Assembly (NCBI GenBank): GCA_965221175.1
Contig: OZ244867.1
Location: 1,860,001 to 1,924,000, forward strand
DNA: 64,000 nucleotides
Direction: 5' to 3'
Source: JAJDZL01 sp965221175
Lineage (GTDB): Bacteria; Pseudomonadota; Gammaproteobacteria; Arenicellales; JAJDZL01
Shown one piece after another: positions 27,112-35,565 of this stretch. The notes under the pieces were generated by a model. That model was not told where the DNA came from and did not search any database. It saw only the letters and a program-made list of their open reading frames with translations. The first letter of the stretch is position 1. Each line of letters begins with the position of its first letter. A program made the translations under genes and the position numbers.

Positions 27112-28431
27112 ATGATGGATCGAAATAACCTGGATATCGCTGTTGCAGTGCTGCTTGAACAGTTTTGCAAAGAGGCACCTCAGAGCGCCGCACAAAAAAT
27201 CGAAACCATGTCAACCGAAGATGCTGTGGACATACTCGGGCAAGTTCCATTTGAGTCCGTCGTGCCTGTTTGGGAAGCACTGCCCCCCAATACCGCCGCG
27301 GAATTTATTGATGTGTTGTCTGTGAACGCTGCAAAAGAAATACTTGAAGCCTTAAATCCCGGTAAAGCGACTTCTGTCCTACTGCTTGTCGAACGTGAAA
27401 AGAAAGATGAACTGTTGGCCGTGTTAGATGCAGCGATTGCTCAGGAAATCGAAGAACTGATTGCCTACCCGCGGGACAGCGCTGCGAGATTGATGGATAC
27501 TCGCATTCAGGTTTATAGAGGGGACATGACAGTCGCTGATGCGCAAAATATTTTGCGGCGTACAAAATCGGACCAACCGGTCTACGAATTGCGAATCATT
27601 GACGAACAACAGCGGTTCAACTCTGTTGTCGATATCAAAGATCTGGCGATTGCTAAACCATCAATGCATTTGAATAGAATTGCGCATCCTATTGTTGCTG
27701 TCGTGAAGCCTATGGATTCCAAGGAGAATATTACCGACAAAATGCAACAGTATCGATTGGAAGAGCTCACAGTGATTGACGAAGACGGACACATTGTGGG
27801 GGTCATCCGATATTCCGCTCTGATCGGTGCATTGAAAGAAAGCGCGTCACTTGACATTCAAACCATGGTCGGTGTTAGCAAAGATGAACGAGCTACATCA
27901 AGCAGCTGGCTCGCAGTCAGAAAACGTATGCCTTGGCTTCAGGTCAATTTACTCACTGCTTTCCTGGCAGCAGCCGTCGTTGGACTGTTTGAAGGAACCA
28001 TCGCGAAATTTACCGCTCTTGCCATACTTTTGCCTGTTGTCGCGGGACAATCCGGGAACGCCGGTGCACAAGCGCTCGCCGTTACCATGCGCGGTCTTGC
28101 ACTGCATGAAATCAGATTGGCAGACTGGCTGAAGATGGCACGCAAGGAGGCAAATGTCGGAATCTGGAATGGCATATCCATTGCCATCGTCTGCGGTGCT
28201 GGTGTTTATGTCTGGAGCGGGCAGTTTGGACTGGTGCTGGTAATCTGTTCGTCCATGATCATTGCAATGGTTCTGGCAGGACTTGCTGGAGCCTTGGTAC
28301 CGATGGGATTGAAAAAATTACGCCAAGATCCTGCAGTGGCTTCTTCGATAGTACTGACGACAATCACCGATATTGTTGGATTTTTCTCATTTCTCGGAAT
28401 CGCGACCTTACTATCGGGAATACTCGCCTAA
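27112..28431 (+). CDS. mgtE: Magnesium transporter MgtE
   Basis: A 439-residue magnesium channel. The cytosolic part has the MgtE-N domain (about residues 10-130) and two CBS motifs (about 135-255), then a plug helix and five transmembrane helices (about 280-438). The pore signature LPVVAGQSGNAGAQALAVTMRGLAL (about residues 306-330) and the final TTITDIVGFFSFLG are conserved. Length is normal. It is 31 bp downstream of the soluble MgtE-N/CBS gene, with AATGGAGGTGATG giving a strong ribosome site. This gene closes the operon. Confidence 0.93.
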   Translation: MMDRNNLDIAVAVLLEQFCKEAPQSAAQKIETMSTEDAVDILGQVPFESVVPVWEALPPNTAAEFIDVLSVNAAKEILEALNPGKATSVLLLVEREKKDELLAVLDAAIAQEIEELIAYPRDSAARLMDTRIQVYRGDMTVADAQNILRRTKSDQPVYELRIIDEQQRFNSVVDIKDLAIAKPSMHLNRIAHPIVAVVKPMDSKENITDKMQQYRLEELTVIDEDGHIVGVIRYSALIGALKESASLDIQTMVGVSKDERATSSSWLAVRKRMPWLQVNLLTAFLAAAVVGLFEGTIAKFTALAILLPVVAGQSGNAGAQALAVTMRGLALHEIRLADWLKMARKEANVGIWNGISIAIVCGAGVYVWSGQFGLVLVICSSMIIAMVLAGLAGALVPMGLKKLRQDPAVASSIVLTTITDIVGFFSFLGIATLLSGILA

Positions 28432-28799
28432 CGAGTCTTCAAATTTTGAACATGAAGCACTGATCGACAAGTCAGAAACCGATGATTGCGCTTAGGTGCA
28501 CGGGGCTTTGTCGGCGGAGCCGTGCATAGGCCTTGTACGGGCTCTAGATGATACCGGGTGACAGGGGGTTGTAGATCGCGCCGCCCCTCTTGCCGTCTCC
28601 CAGAGGCCGACGACGTACGCGCCGATGCTCTCCCCATCAAGTATCAATCGGTTACTCATCGCCGGATCGGCTACGCACGATATCTTACAGTGCACATGCG
28701 AACCTACGGGATTGCTCATACGGAAGTAATTCATAATCTGTAAGTCCCAAATTTCCCTTGCGGGTACAAACAAAAACGCCAACTCTTGCTCAATACCAA
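28432..28799. other. GC-rich flank of the resolvase element
   Basis: No gene assigned. A 105-residue minus-strand frame (28492-28809) has somewhat protein-like composition but no recognised family. A small inverted repeat GGCTTTGTCGGCGG... region near 28500 is not clearly a transposon end. Confidence 0.35.
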
Positions 28800-28914
28800 T
28801 GTCTATCAATTCATGACTTATCGGACGCCCCTAATAGCTCCTTTTCAGGTGTCTATTAAATCTAAAAAACAGCATATAATAGACACTCGTGTCCACAAAT
28901 CGATTCAATAGACA
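28800..28914. promoter_or_regulatory. Tn3-type res site with subsites I, II and III
   Basis: Three inverted-repeat subsites with TGTCyr half-site ends precede the resolvase gene. Site I is 28800-28827 (28 bp, starts TGTCTATCA and ends TTATCGGACG). Site II is 28850-28885 (36 bp, TGTCTATTA ... TAATAGACA). Site III is 28890-28914 (25 bp, TGTCCACAA ... CAATAGACA). The spacers are 22 and 4 bp. This layout is almost identical to the classic Tn3/gamma-delta res (28, 34 and 25 bp with spacers of 22 and 5 bp). It would serve both as the recombination site and as the resolvase operator. The resolvase ATG follows 10 bp later. Confidence 0.8.
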
Positions 28915-28924
28915 GTTCTGAAGC

Positions 28925-29494
28925 ATGAGATTATTCGGCTACGCCCGCGTATCCACTAGTCGCCAGGCCTTGGACATTCAGATTCGCGCACTCCAGGCGG
29001 CGGGCGTAAAACCGCACCGTATCTTCACCGACCAGGTGAGCGGGCGTTCGCTTGAGCGCCCGGGCCTCAACACACTGCAGCTGAAGGTGGAAAATGGCGA
29101 CGTGATCCTGGTCCGGAAACTCGACCGTCTGGGACGCGACACTGCTGACATGATTCGGCTGATCCAGGAATTCGACCAAAACGGCGTGACCGTCCGCTTC
29201 CTGGACGACGGCATCACTACTGAAGGAACGATGGGACGGATGGTGGTGACCATCCTTTCTGCAGTCGCCCAGGCAGAAAGGGAACGCATCCTGGAGCGCA
29301 CCAACGAGGGTCGGCTTGAGGCGAAAGCCAATGGCGTCCGCATGGGGCGCAAGCCCAGCATCGACCGCGTCCGCGTTCTCAAGCTGCATCGCAAAGGCTT
29401 GGGAGCGACGGAGATCGCCCGGCAGATGCAGATCGCGAGATCCACCGTTTACAATATCCTGAGCACATCAAGCGGTATGCGTCTGCAAACTTAA
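28925..29494 (+). CDS. tnpR: Tn3-family serine resolvase
   Basis: A 189-residue serine recombinase that resolves transposition cointegrates at res. The catalytic serine is in GYARVSTSRQALDIQ (about residue 10). VRKLDRLGRDTADMIRLI, TIVSAVAQAERERI-like TILSAVAQAERERILERTNEG (helix E region), and the C-terminal helix-turn-helix GATEIARQMQIARSTVYNIL (about residues 160-179) complete it. The length is typical. No Tn3 transposase (tnpA) is present within the window, so this is either an orphan or a remnant. It likely represses itself by binding the three subsites upstream. Confidence 0.92.
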   Translation: MRLFGYARVSTSRQALDIQIRALQAAGVKPHRIFTDQVSGRSLERPGLNTLQLKVENGDVILVRKLDRLGRDTADMIRLIQEFDQNGVTVRFLDDGITTEGTMGRMVVTILSAVAQAERERILERTNEGRLEAKANGVRMGRKPSIDRVRVLKLHRKGLGATEIARQMQIARSTVYNILSTSSGMRLQT

Positions 29495-29510
29495 CAAGAA
29501 GTTTCAATCC

Positions 29511-30227
29511 ATGGCACAAATCAACCCTAAAATTACTATTAGATCTGTAAATTTTGGAATGCTGTTGCTTATTGCAACTGTGTTAATTTTAGTGGTTCGT
29601 TTGACGATCGCATCCGACCTGGATTCGCTTAAAGTGTCCGCCGAGCAGGGAGATGCCGAGGCGCAATTCTATCTGGGTGCCATGTATGACTTCGGTGTAG
29701 GCGTTCCCCAAAACGATTCCGAGGCAGTGCGATGGTATCGCATGTCCGCCGAGCAGGGAGATGCCGAAGCGCAGTTCAATCTGGGTAACATGTATGACAA
29801 TGGTCGCGGCGTTCCCCAAAACGATGCCGAGGCAGTACGATGGTTTCGCATGGCCGCCGAGCAAGGGGTTGCCAAGGCGCAGTTCAATCTGGGTGTCATG
29901 TATGACACCGGCGAAGGCGTTCCCCAAAACGATACCGAGGCAGTACGATGGTTTCGTATGTCCGCCGAGCAAGGGGTTGCCAGGGCGCAGTTCAATCTGG
30001 GTAACATGTACTTCGAAGGTCGCGGCGTTCCCCAAAACGATGCCGCGGCAGTGCGATGGTATCGCATGTCCGCCGAGCAGGGAGATGCCTCGGCGCAGTT
30101 CAATCTGGGTAACATGTACTTCGAAGGTCGCGGCGTTCCCCAAAACGATACCGCGGCAGTACGATGGTATCGCATGTCCGCCGAGCAGGGAGATGCTGAT
30201 GCGCAGCGCATCCTGGGTAACATGTAG
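29511..30227 (+). CDS. Sel1-repeat protein, 3' end lost
   Basis: A 238-residue protein with an N-terminal hydrophobic segment (about residues 14-30, probable signal or anchor) and six Sel1-like tetratricopeptide repeats of 36 residues. The consensus is AEAQFNLGNMYxxGRGVPQNDxEAVRWYRMSAEQGD. Such proteins usually mediate protein-protein contacts, often at the cell envelope. The repeats are nearly identical in DNA, so length change by recombination is likely. A TAG at 30225-30227 ends it in the seventh repeat at a Tyr position; the frame is intact for 38 more codons. Start ATG 17 bp after the resolvase stop. Confidence 0.85.
   Translation: MAQINPKITIRSVNFGMLLLIATVLILVVRLTIASDLDSLKVSAEQGDAEAQFYLGAMYDFGVGVPQNDSEAVRWYRMSAEQGDAEAQFNLGNMYDNGRGVPQNDAEAVRWFRMAAEQGVAKAQFNLGVMYDTGEGVPQNDTEAVRWFRMSAEQGVARAQFNLGNMYFEGRGVPQNDAAAVRWYRMSAEQGDASAQFNLGNMYFEGRGVPQNDTAAVRWYRMSAEQGDADAQRILGNM
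29600..30224 (+). repeat. Tandem 108-bp Sel1 repeats
   Basis: About six near-identical copies of a 108-bp unit containing CGTTCCCCAAAACGAT and CCGAGCAGGG, inside the Sel1 gene. High DNA identity suggests recent homogenisation. Confidence 0.75.
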
Positions 30228-30410
30228 TCGATTGGTATCGGCATTCCCAAGGATTGCGTACAGACCTATGCCTGGTATAACATCGCCGCGGCGCAAGGCT
30301 TCAATACGGCAAAGGAGTTCTTGGAAGCAATCACAAAAAAATGACGACTGCTGACATAGCCAAAGCACAGGAATTATCGCTCGAATACTGGGAAGCCTAT
30401 GGGCCTAATC
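30228..30410 (+). pseudogene. Detached C-terminus of the Sel1-repeat gene
   Basis: In frame after the TAG, 38 codons read SIGIGIPKDCVQTYAWYNIA... to a TGA at 30342-30344, completing the last repeat. The natural tail (KKMTTADIAKAQELSLEYWEAYG, similar to other Sel1 C-termini) continues in another frame from 30341 because an A7 run is one base short. Two independent lesions have therefore separated it from the gene. Confidence 0.7.
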
Positions 30411-30451
30411 GGGCTTCGTCAGAATGGCGAAGTTTGAAAGCACGGAACTAT

Positions 30452-30725
30452 TCACTGCCGCCCTTTCGTCCTCTCGCCCGAGCAAACTTGCAGACCTGCT
30501 AGAGTTTTTTCCTTGATGAGGTTACGTTCAAACTCTGTCAAAGCGCTGAAGAGAGGAAAGATCAACTTACCGCTACTTGATGCAGTATCAATCAATTAGT
30601 GTAGGCTTTTCAACTGAACCCCCCGAGATTCCAGCAACGTCACGAACTCGATTAGATTTCGCAGTGATCAACTGAGGTGATCCAGTCTCCATACTACCAA
30701 GGTGTTTTTAGGACGAGCGAAATTA
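30452..30725 (-). pseudogene. Dead serine recombinase remnant
   Basis: One minus-strand frame gives RPKNTLVVWRLDHLS(stop)SLRNLIEFVTLL, then ESRGVQLKSLH(stop)LIDTASSSGKL, then IFPLFSALTEFERNLIKE. This is clearly the middle of a Pin/Hin-type resolvase but with two stops and no catalytic serine domain. It differs in type from the intact resolvase at 28925. Confidence 0.8.
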
Positions 30726-31129
30726 TGTGCCTAATTGATGAGATTCGGTCAAGTATTGACAATCCCGCTAACTTGGTCTTGAAAAACCTGGCTGCAACCT
30801 GACGTCAGTGAGTCCGGTCTTCCGTCTCACTTCGTTCCAAATCCGAGCCATTGTCCGTGGCGTCGAGCGCCTGCTCGAGCGTGTCGCCACCCAAATCACG
30901 CTCGGTGTGACTGCAACCCTGACCGAGACTGGAACAGATTACGGAACGCCGGTAGATACGGGTAGAGTGCGCTACGTACCACCGAGAAAATCGGAGGCAA
31001 GATAAAATGGCCGACATTCCAATATCCGGCGACGGCATTCTGTTGATCGACCTCGGCCTCGTGCTTAGGATGGGCTCACCTGCTGATAGCCTTGGCGGCC
31101 GGGAGGCGCAAATGAAAGCGGCCCAGTCG
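30726..31129. other. Gap before HigBA, nothing named
   Basis: Mixed composition. Short frames on both strands (30808-31005 and 31007-31128 on plus) have no recognisable family. Possibly debris of the mobile patch. Confidence 0.4.
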
Positions 31130-31429
31130 TTAACTAGTCGCGACAAGCGGCTCGATGCCGTCAACCTCGGTTGCGTTTCGAGCGCGGTCCAGGTCATGCA
31201 TCTGCTGAAGGTTCAGCCAGAATTCAGGGGTTGTGCCGAGTGCTCGCCCGATGCGCAACGCTGTATCGGCCGTGATTGCGCGACGGCCATGAACGATTTC
31301 ATTAATGCGGCGCGGCGGCACGTTGATCGCTCTTGCCAGGCGGTATTGACTGACTTCCAGCTCCTCAAGAAATTCCGCCAAGTGTTCGCCGGGATGAATG
31401 GGATCGATGTTGGTCATGGTATGCCTCAA
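31130..31429 (-). CDS. higA: HigA-family antitoxin
   Basis: A 99-residue XRE-type antitoxin of the HigA family, which binds DNA and neutralises the HigB mRNA interferase. The family opening DPIHPGEHLAEFLEELEVS, the helix-turn-helix QYRLARAINVPPRRINEIVHGRR (about residues 29-51), and the closing GTTPEFWLNLQQMHDLDRA (about 65-83) are complete. Its ATG overlaps the toxin stop (ATGA), typical of higBA order. The antitoxin is intact although the toxin frame is damaged. Confidence 0.92.
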   Translation of the reverse strand: MRHTMTNIDPIHPGEHLAEFLEELEVSQYRLARAINVPPRRINEIVHGRRAITADTALRIGRALGTTPEFWLNLQQMHDLDRARNATEVDGIEPLVATS

Positions 31430-31705
31430 TGATAGTCGGTGATCTCAATTTCGATGGCGCCTTGATCCGTCCAGCGAAAACAAACGCGCCATTGGTCGTT
31501 GATGCGGACGCTGTGTTGATCTTTCCGGTCACCACTCAGCGCTTCGAGGCGGTGGGACGGCGGAAGCCGAAGGTCAGTCAAATCAGTCGCCGCAACAACA
31601 CGCTGAAGCCGCATCCGCGCTCGCCGATGGATGGAGATGGGCAAGCGGCGAACAGTGAGTCCTTGGAATACCTGTTCGATGCGCTTGTCACTTGAATCGC
31701 TTCAT
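31426..31705 (-). pseudogene. higB: HigB toxin with N-terminal frameshift
   Basis: The natural gene seems to start at the ATG 31703-31705 (MKRFK), but an extra base at about 31690 brings in a TGA at codon 6. Removing it joins MKRFKDKRIEQVFQGLTVRR to PISIHRRARMRLQRVVAATD..., the standard 92-residue HigB. The rest is intact through GDRKDQHSVRINDQWRVCFRW and EIEITDYH. A TTG at 31644 could start a 72-residue truncated form lacking the first strand and helix; activity is doubtful. Confidence 0.78.
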
Positions 31706-31974
31706 GATCCAATGATAACGCATCACGTTAATAACCTCAAGGGTTATTACTAATGAGGCACTTGCTGAACGACTCGGCGAAACCGGTGTTGGAAAACGTG
31801 CTCAATGCAATGCGGAACTATGATGTCGGTTTCCGTTATCGCCATCCATTTATTTGCAATGCGAGGCTTCGGGTTTTAGACAAAACCGCCCTAAGTGATT
31901 GATTTTATCAACTCGTAAAATCCGTAATTTTGTCTAAAGCCTTTGATTTGAAAGGAATAGGTCGAGGCTTCTAA
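31706..31974. other. Gap with 11-bp inverted repeat
   Basis: Perfect inverted repeat TTTAGACAAAA (31875-31885) and TTTTGTCTAAA (31928-31938), 42 bases apart. It overlaps the end of a 49-residue plus-strand frame (31753-31902) with no recognised family. It may mark the edge of the mobile patch or a hairpin after the transporter operon. Confidence 0.4.
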
Positions 31975-32904
31975 TCAGGTATTTGGATGAAATATCTGAC
32001 CAATGCAGGCTGGAGCATTCAACTTAACGCGGGCTGCATTACGGGAAATCAGAACCAGAACCAGTATGGTAACCAGATAGGGCAGCATTGACAGGATCTG
32101 AGCTGGAATTCGTACCCCTATACCTTGCAGATGCAATTGCAAAATCGTCACAGCTCCGAACAAATAAGCACCAATTATGACGCGCCCCGGTTTCCACGTC
32201 GCAAAAACTACCAGTGCCAGTGCAATCCATCCTCTGCCTGCAGTCATATGCTCAACCCACATTGGAGTATAGGATAAAGACAGAAAAGCACCGCCGAGTC
32301 CTGCCATTGCACCTCCAAACATAACCGCTAGAAATCGAATTTTCACAACCGAATATCCGATGGAATGGGCCGCTTCATGCGATTCTCCGACAGCACGAAG
32401 TACAAGACCTGACTTCGAGTGGTTCAAGAACCAGTGAACGGCCAGTGCCATGATGATTGAAATGTAAATCAGAGCATCCTGTTCAAACAGCAGTGGACCA
32501 AGAATTGGAATATCGCCCAGCAACGGTAAATCAAGCGTCGGCAGCTTGTCAATTGGAAGTCCAATAAACGGAATACCAATCAATGAACTGAGACCAATGC
32601 CGAACAGTGTCAATGCAAGACCGGAGGCAACTTGATTGGCAAGAAAAATCAGCGTAAGCAGCCCAAAAAGCATCGACATTAGCATTCCCGCAACTGCTCC
32701 AACAACAATGCCAAGCGCCCAGCTCCCTGTCGTCAATGCGGCAATAAACGCGCAAACCGCACCAGCTAGCATCATGCCCTCAACGCCGAGATTAAGCACC
32801 CCAGATTTTTCCGCTACCAACTCTCCAGTTGCAGCAAGCAGCAATGGCGTCGCTGCGCTGACTACTGTCAGCAAAATTAATTCGATAGTCGTTATTGCTT
32901 CCAT
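31975..32904 (-). CDS. Nucleoside-type ABC permease, second subunit
   Basis: A 309-residue inner-membrane permease of the BPD_transp_2 family, similar to NupQ/YufQ of nucleoside importers. About eight helices are seen. The hallmark TPLLLAATGELVAEKSGVLNLGVEGMML (about residues 19-46) and the conserved ASGLALTLFGIGLSSLIG (about 92-109) are present. It is the last gene of the purine operon and overlaps its partner permease by one base. It probably forms the channel with the neighbouring permease and works with the BMP receptor at 24062-25138. Confidence 0.88.
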   Translation of the reverse strand: MEAITTIELILLTVVSAATPLLLAATGELVAEKSGVLNLGVEGMMLAGAVCAFIAALTTGSWALGIVVGAVAGMLMSMLFGLLTLIFLANQVASGLALTLFGIGLSSLIGIPFIGLPIDKLPTLDLPLLGDIPILGPLLFEQDALIYISIIMALAVHWFLNHSKSGLVLRAVGESHEAAHSIGYSVVKIRFLAVMFGGAMAGLGGAFLSLSYTPMWVEHMTAGRGWIALALVVFATWKPGRVIIGAYLFGAVTILQLHLQGIGVRIPAQILSMLPYLVTILVLVLISRNAARVKLNAPACIGQIFHPNT

Positions 32905-33992
32905 CAGGATGTCTTCACTGGAGCGATTGTTTTAGTGTGCCTGATTTCCACCCGATAGTTGATTAACAGATCACAAGACAGCAGAAAGAACAGCAGCATT
33001 CCCTGAAACACGCCTGCAATTCCGAGCGGCAATCCGAGTTTGATCTGCACAAACTCGCCGCCAAGATAGGAAAGGGCAAGAACAAGGCTTGCAAACACAA
33101 TTCCAATTGGATGAAGTCTGCCCAAGAATGCGACAATAATGGCGGAAAATCCGTAGCCTGGAGAAACGGTCGGCTGCAACTGTCCGATCAAGCCGGTAAC
33201 TTCGATGATGCCAGCCAGTCCGGAAAGCCCTCCGGCGGCGAGAAGCACATACCAAATCATCCTTTTGTATTGAACTCCCGCGTAACGCGCAGCATTGGGA
33301 GCGAGCCCTGCTACCCTGACCTGAAAGCCTGCAATTGTTTTTGAAAAAAGCACCCATGCGGTGGCAACTACCAGCAGGGCAATCAATGTCCCAGCGTGCA
33401 GCCGTGTGCCTGACAATATTGATGGTAGAGTGGCAACGTCAGGAAAAACAACACTTTCAGGGAAATTGTAGCCGCCGGGGTCGCGCCACGGCCCATGAAT
33501 CAGAGTGCTTAGCAAAAGTATAGCTACATAGACAAGCAGCAGACTCGTCAGGATTTCATTTGTGTTGAAACGCGTCTTCAGAATTGCCGGAATTGAAGCC
33601 CACGCCATACCGCCCACAATGCCGAGAATCAGCATAGCTGGAAGCATCAAGAAATTTTCAGATTCCGGAAAATAAATTACCAGCGCGCTTCCTGTAATCG
33701 CGCCAATGGTAAACTGTCCCTCAGCACCGATATTCCAGACATTCGCCCTAAATCCCATTGCCAATCCGACTGCTATTATCGCAAGTGGAGATGCTTTGAC
33801 AATCAGTTCGCTTACACCATACAGATCACTGATTGGGCTAATGAAAAATGTATAGAGACTCTGAATTGGAGGATAACCAAGCAGATAGAACATGATCATC
33901 CCAGAAACAAGACTTAAAGCCAAAGCCATGACAGGCGTCAGCCATGACATCAGCCTGGAATGCGTTTGTCTAGGAGTAATCTCAAGTCGCAT
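32904..33992 (-). CDS. Nucleoside-type ABC permease, first subunit
   Basis: A 362-residue permease of the BPD_transp_2 family, similar to NupP/YufP. It has about ten helices. The signature ASPLAIIAVGLAMGFRANVWNIGAEGQFTIGA (about residues 67-98) is clear, with the family loop GLAPNAARYAGVQYKRMIW (about 232-250). The ATG at 33992 overlaps the end of the ATPase gene by 11 bp and has GAGGG about 8 bases upstream; earlier in-frame starts at 34007 and 34016 are possible. Confidence 0.87.
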   Translation of the reverse strand: MRLEITPRQTHSRLMSWLTPVMALALSLVSGMIMFYLLGYPPIQSLYTFFISPISDLYGVSELIVKASPLAIIAVGLAMGFRANVWNIGAEGQFTIGAITGSALVIYFPESENFLMLPAMLILGIVGGMAWASIPAILKTRFNTNEILTSLLLVYVAILLLSTLIHGPWRDPGGYNFPESVVFPDVATLPSILSGTRLHAGTLIALLVVATAWVLFSKTIAGFQVRVAGLAPNAARYAGVQYKRMIWYVLLAAGGLSGLAGIIEVTGLIGQLQPTVSPGYGFSAIIVAFLGRLHPIGIVFASLVLALSYLGGEFVQIKLGLPLGIAGVFQGMLLFFLLSCDLLINYRVEIRHTKTIAPVKTS

Positions 33993-35556
33993 GGCTGACA
34001 CCCTCATGTTCTTCAATCCTTGAGCCGCCCATCAGCAGTCCTATTTTTTCGGCCGTCATGCTGGATACTGAATGTGCATTAGATAACCGACCAGAAAACA
34101 TGACGGCTATGCGACCACAAAGTTCCATAAGTTCATCCAAGTCTTGAGAAATGACCAGAACCGCAGTTCCGTTCGCAGCCAATTCCAACAATGCTTTGTG
34201 AATGGCGAGCTGCGACCCGGCATCAACTCCCCAAGTGGGTTGAGAAGCGATCATTAACAGCGGGTACTGAAGAATTTCACGTCCAATCAGAAATTTTTGC
34301 AGATTGCCGCCGGATAGACTTCCTGCATCTGTATGAATCCCAGAGTGTCTTACGTCAAAGGTATCGCAAGTCTTCTGTGCGTATTGGCGCGCATTGTCGT
34401 GGTACATCCACAAATTACCGGTCAAGTTGTAGCGTTTGTGACCACTCAGAAATACATTCTCCGTAAGCGACATGCTTGCTACCGCACCATGCCCGAGACG
34501 TTCTTCCGGTACGATTGCCGCACCGAGCTCCCTTCGAACGCGAATGCCGGATAGACCGCAGGAAACTCCATTGATTTTGATTGCAGAATCCTTTTCAGCT
34601 AAAAATTCCCCAGACAACATTTCCATCAGTTCAGTCTGTCCATTCCCGGCAACGCCTGCGATGCCGAAAATTTCTCCGGCACGAACATTAAATCCAATCT
34701 GTTGCAGAGAAATGCTGCGCTCGTTTTCTGCAGTTCGCGACAGATCGTAAACTTCCAATATCGGGCCCCCTGCGGCTTTCAATTCATATGTGGGTGGTCT
34801 AAGCGTCTTGCCAATCATCATTTCTGCAAGACTTCGAGTGCTCTCCTTTGTTGGGTCGCACTGTGCGACGACTTTACCCTGCCGAAGAATCGTCGCGTGA
34901 TGACATAAAACCTGAATTTCTTCGAGCTTGTGGCTGATGTAGAGGACTGCACATCCTTGTTCGGCAAGTTTTCGTAACACGCCGAACAACTTTTCTGACT
35001 CCTGTGGCGTCAACACGGAAGTTGGTTCATCCATGATGAGAAGCCTCGGCGATTGCAGCAGACAACGGACTATTTCAACTCGCTGTCGCTCGCCTACCGA
35101 CAGGCTGAATACATCCCTTTCTGGATCAAGTTCCAATCCATAAGTCTCCGAGACGGTACGGATTTCTGCGGCGAGAGCATCTCCCCTCATTCCTGACTTT
35201 ATCGCCAGTTCAATATTCTCACGTACAGTCATCGCTTCAAATAGTGAAAAATGCTGAAACACCATGCCAATTCCAATCTGACGCGCTTGCGCCGGGCTCG
35301 ATAGATTCACAAATTCGCCTTTCCAGCGGACGGTACCCGCATCAGCCGAGTAATAGCCATAGATGATTTTGACGAGTGTGCTTTTGCCAGCACCGTTTTC
35401 ACCTAGCAATGCATGAATCTGACCGCTAGCTACTGAGAAGTCGACCGCATCATTCGCCAATACGCCTGGAAAGGCTTTGGTAATGCCTTTTAATTCCAGT
35501 AGTGGAACACTTTCAGATATTTCCGGCATTGATGGGATTCCAGTTGATTCCTGCAA
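33982..35556 (-). CDS. Nucleoside-type ABC ATPase with two domains
   Basis: A 524-residue dual ABC ATPase of the sugar/nucleoside (RbsA/NupO-like) type. Domain 1: Walker A GENGAGKST (about residue 53), signature LSVGERQRVEIVRCL, Walker B LLIMDEPTS. Domain 2 is degenerate: GVAGNGQTELME replaces the Walker A lysine region, with signature LSGGNLQKFLIGREI and ASQPTWGVD, as in most members of this group. It sits between XdhC and the permeases and would power purine-nucleoside uptake. The start ATG at 35556 is 9 bp past the XdhC stop. Confidence 0.9.
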   Translation of the reverse strand: MQESTGIPSMPEISESVPLLELKGITKAFPGVLANDAVDFSVASGQIHALLGENGAGKSTLVKIIYGYYSADAGTVRWKGEFVNLSSPAQARQIGIGMVFQHFSLFEAMTVRENIELAIKSGMRGDALAAEIRTVSETYGLELDPERDVFSLSVGERQRVEIVRCLLQSPRLLIMDEPTSVLTPQESEKLFGVLRKLAEQGCAVLYISHKLEEIQVLCHHATILRQGKVVAQCDPTKESTRSLAEMMIGKTLRPPTYELKAAGGPILEVYDLSRTAENERSISLQQIGFNVRAGEIFGIAGVAGNGQTELMEMLSGEFLAEKDSAIKINGVSCGLSGIRVRRELGAAIVPEERLGHGAVASMSLTENVFLSGHKRYNLTGNLWMYHDNARQYAQKTCDTFDVRHSGIHTDAGSLSGGNLQKFLIGREILQYPLLMIASQPTWGVDAGSQLAIHKALLELAANGTAVLVISQDLDELMELCGRIAVMFSGRLSNAHSVSSMTAEKIGLLMGGSRIEEHEGVSHAT

Positions 35557-35565
35557 TCGAAAAAT

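Noticed and set aside
3902..30227. Stop-codon reassignment or read-through to explain internal stops in HEPN (TAA) and Sel1 (TAG)
   Set aside because: Other genes in the window end normally with TAA, TAG and TGA, and the same genes or neighbours carry frameshifts too, so simple decay explains them better.
30000..30230. CRISPR array
   Set aside because: The regular repeats are coding Sel1 units of 108 bp, not short repeats with unique spacers; none were seen elsewhere.
29589..30368. 259- and 193-residue minus-strand frames over the Sel1 gene
   Set aside because: Mirror frames of the 108-bp repeats; no recognisable protein features.
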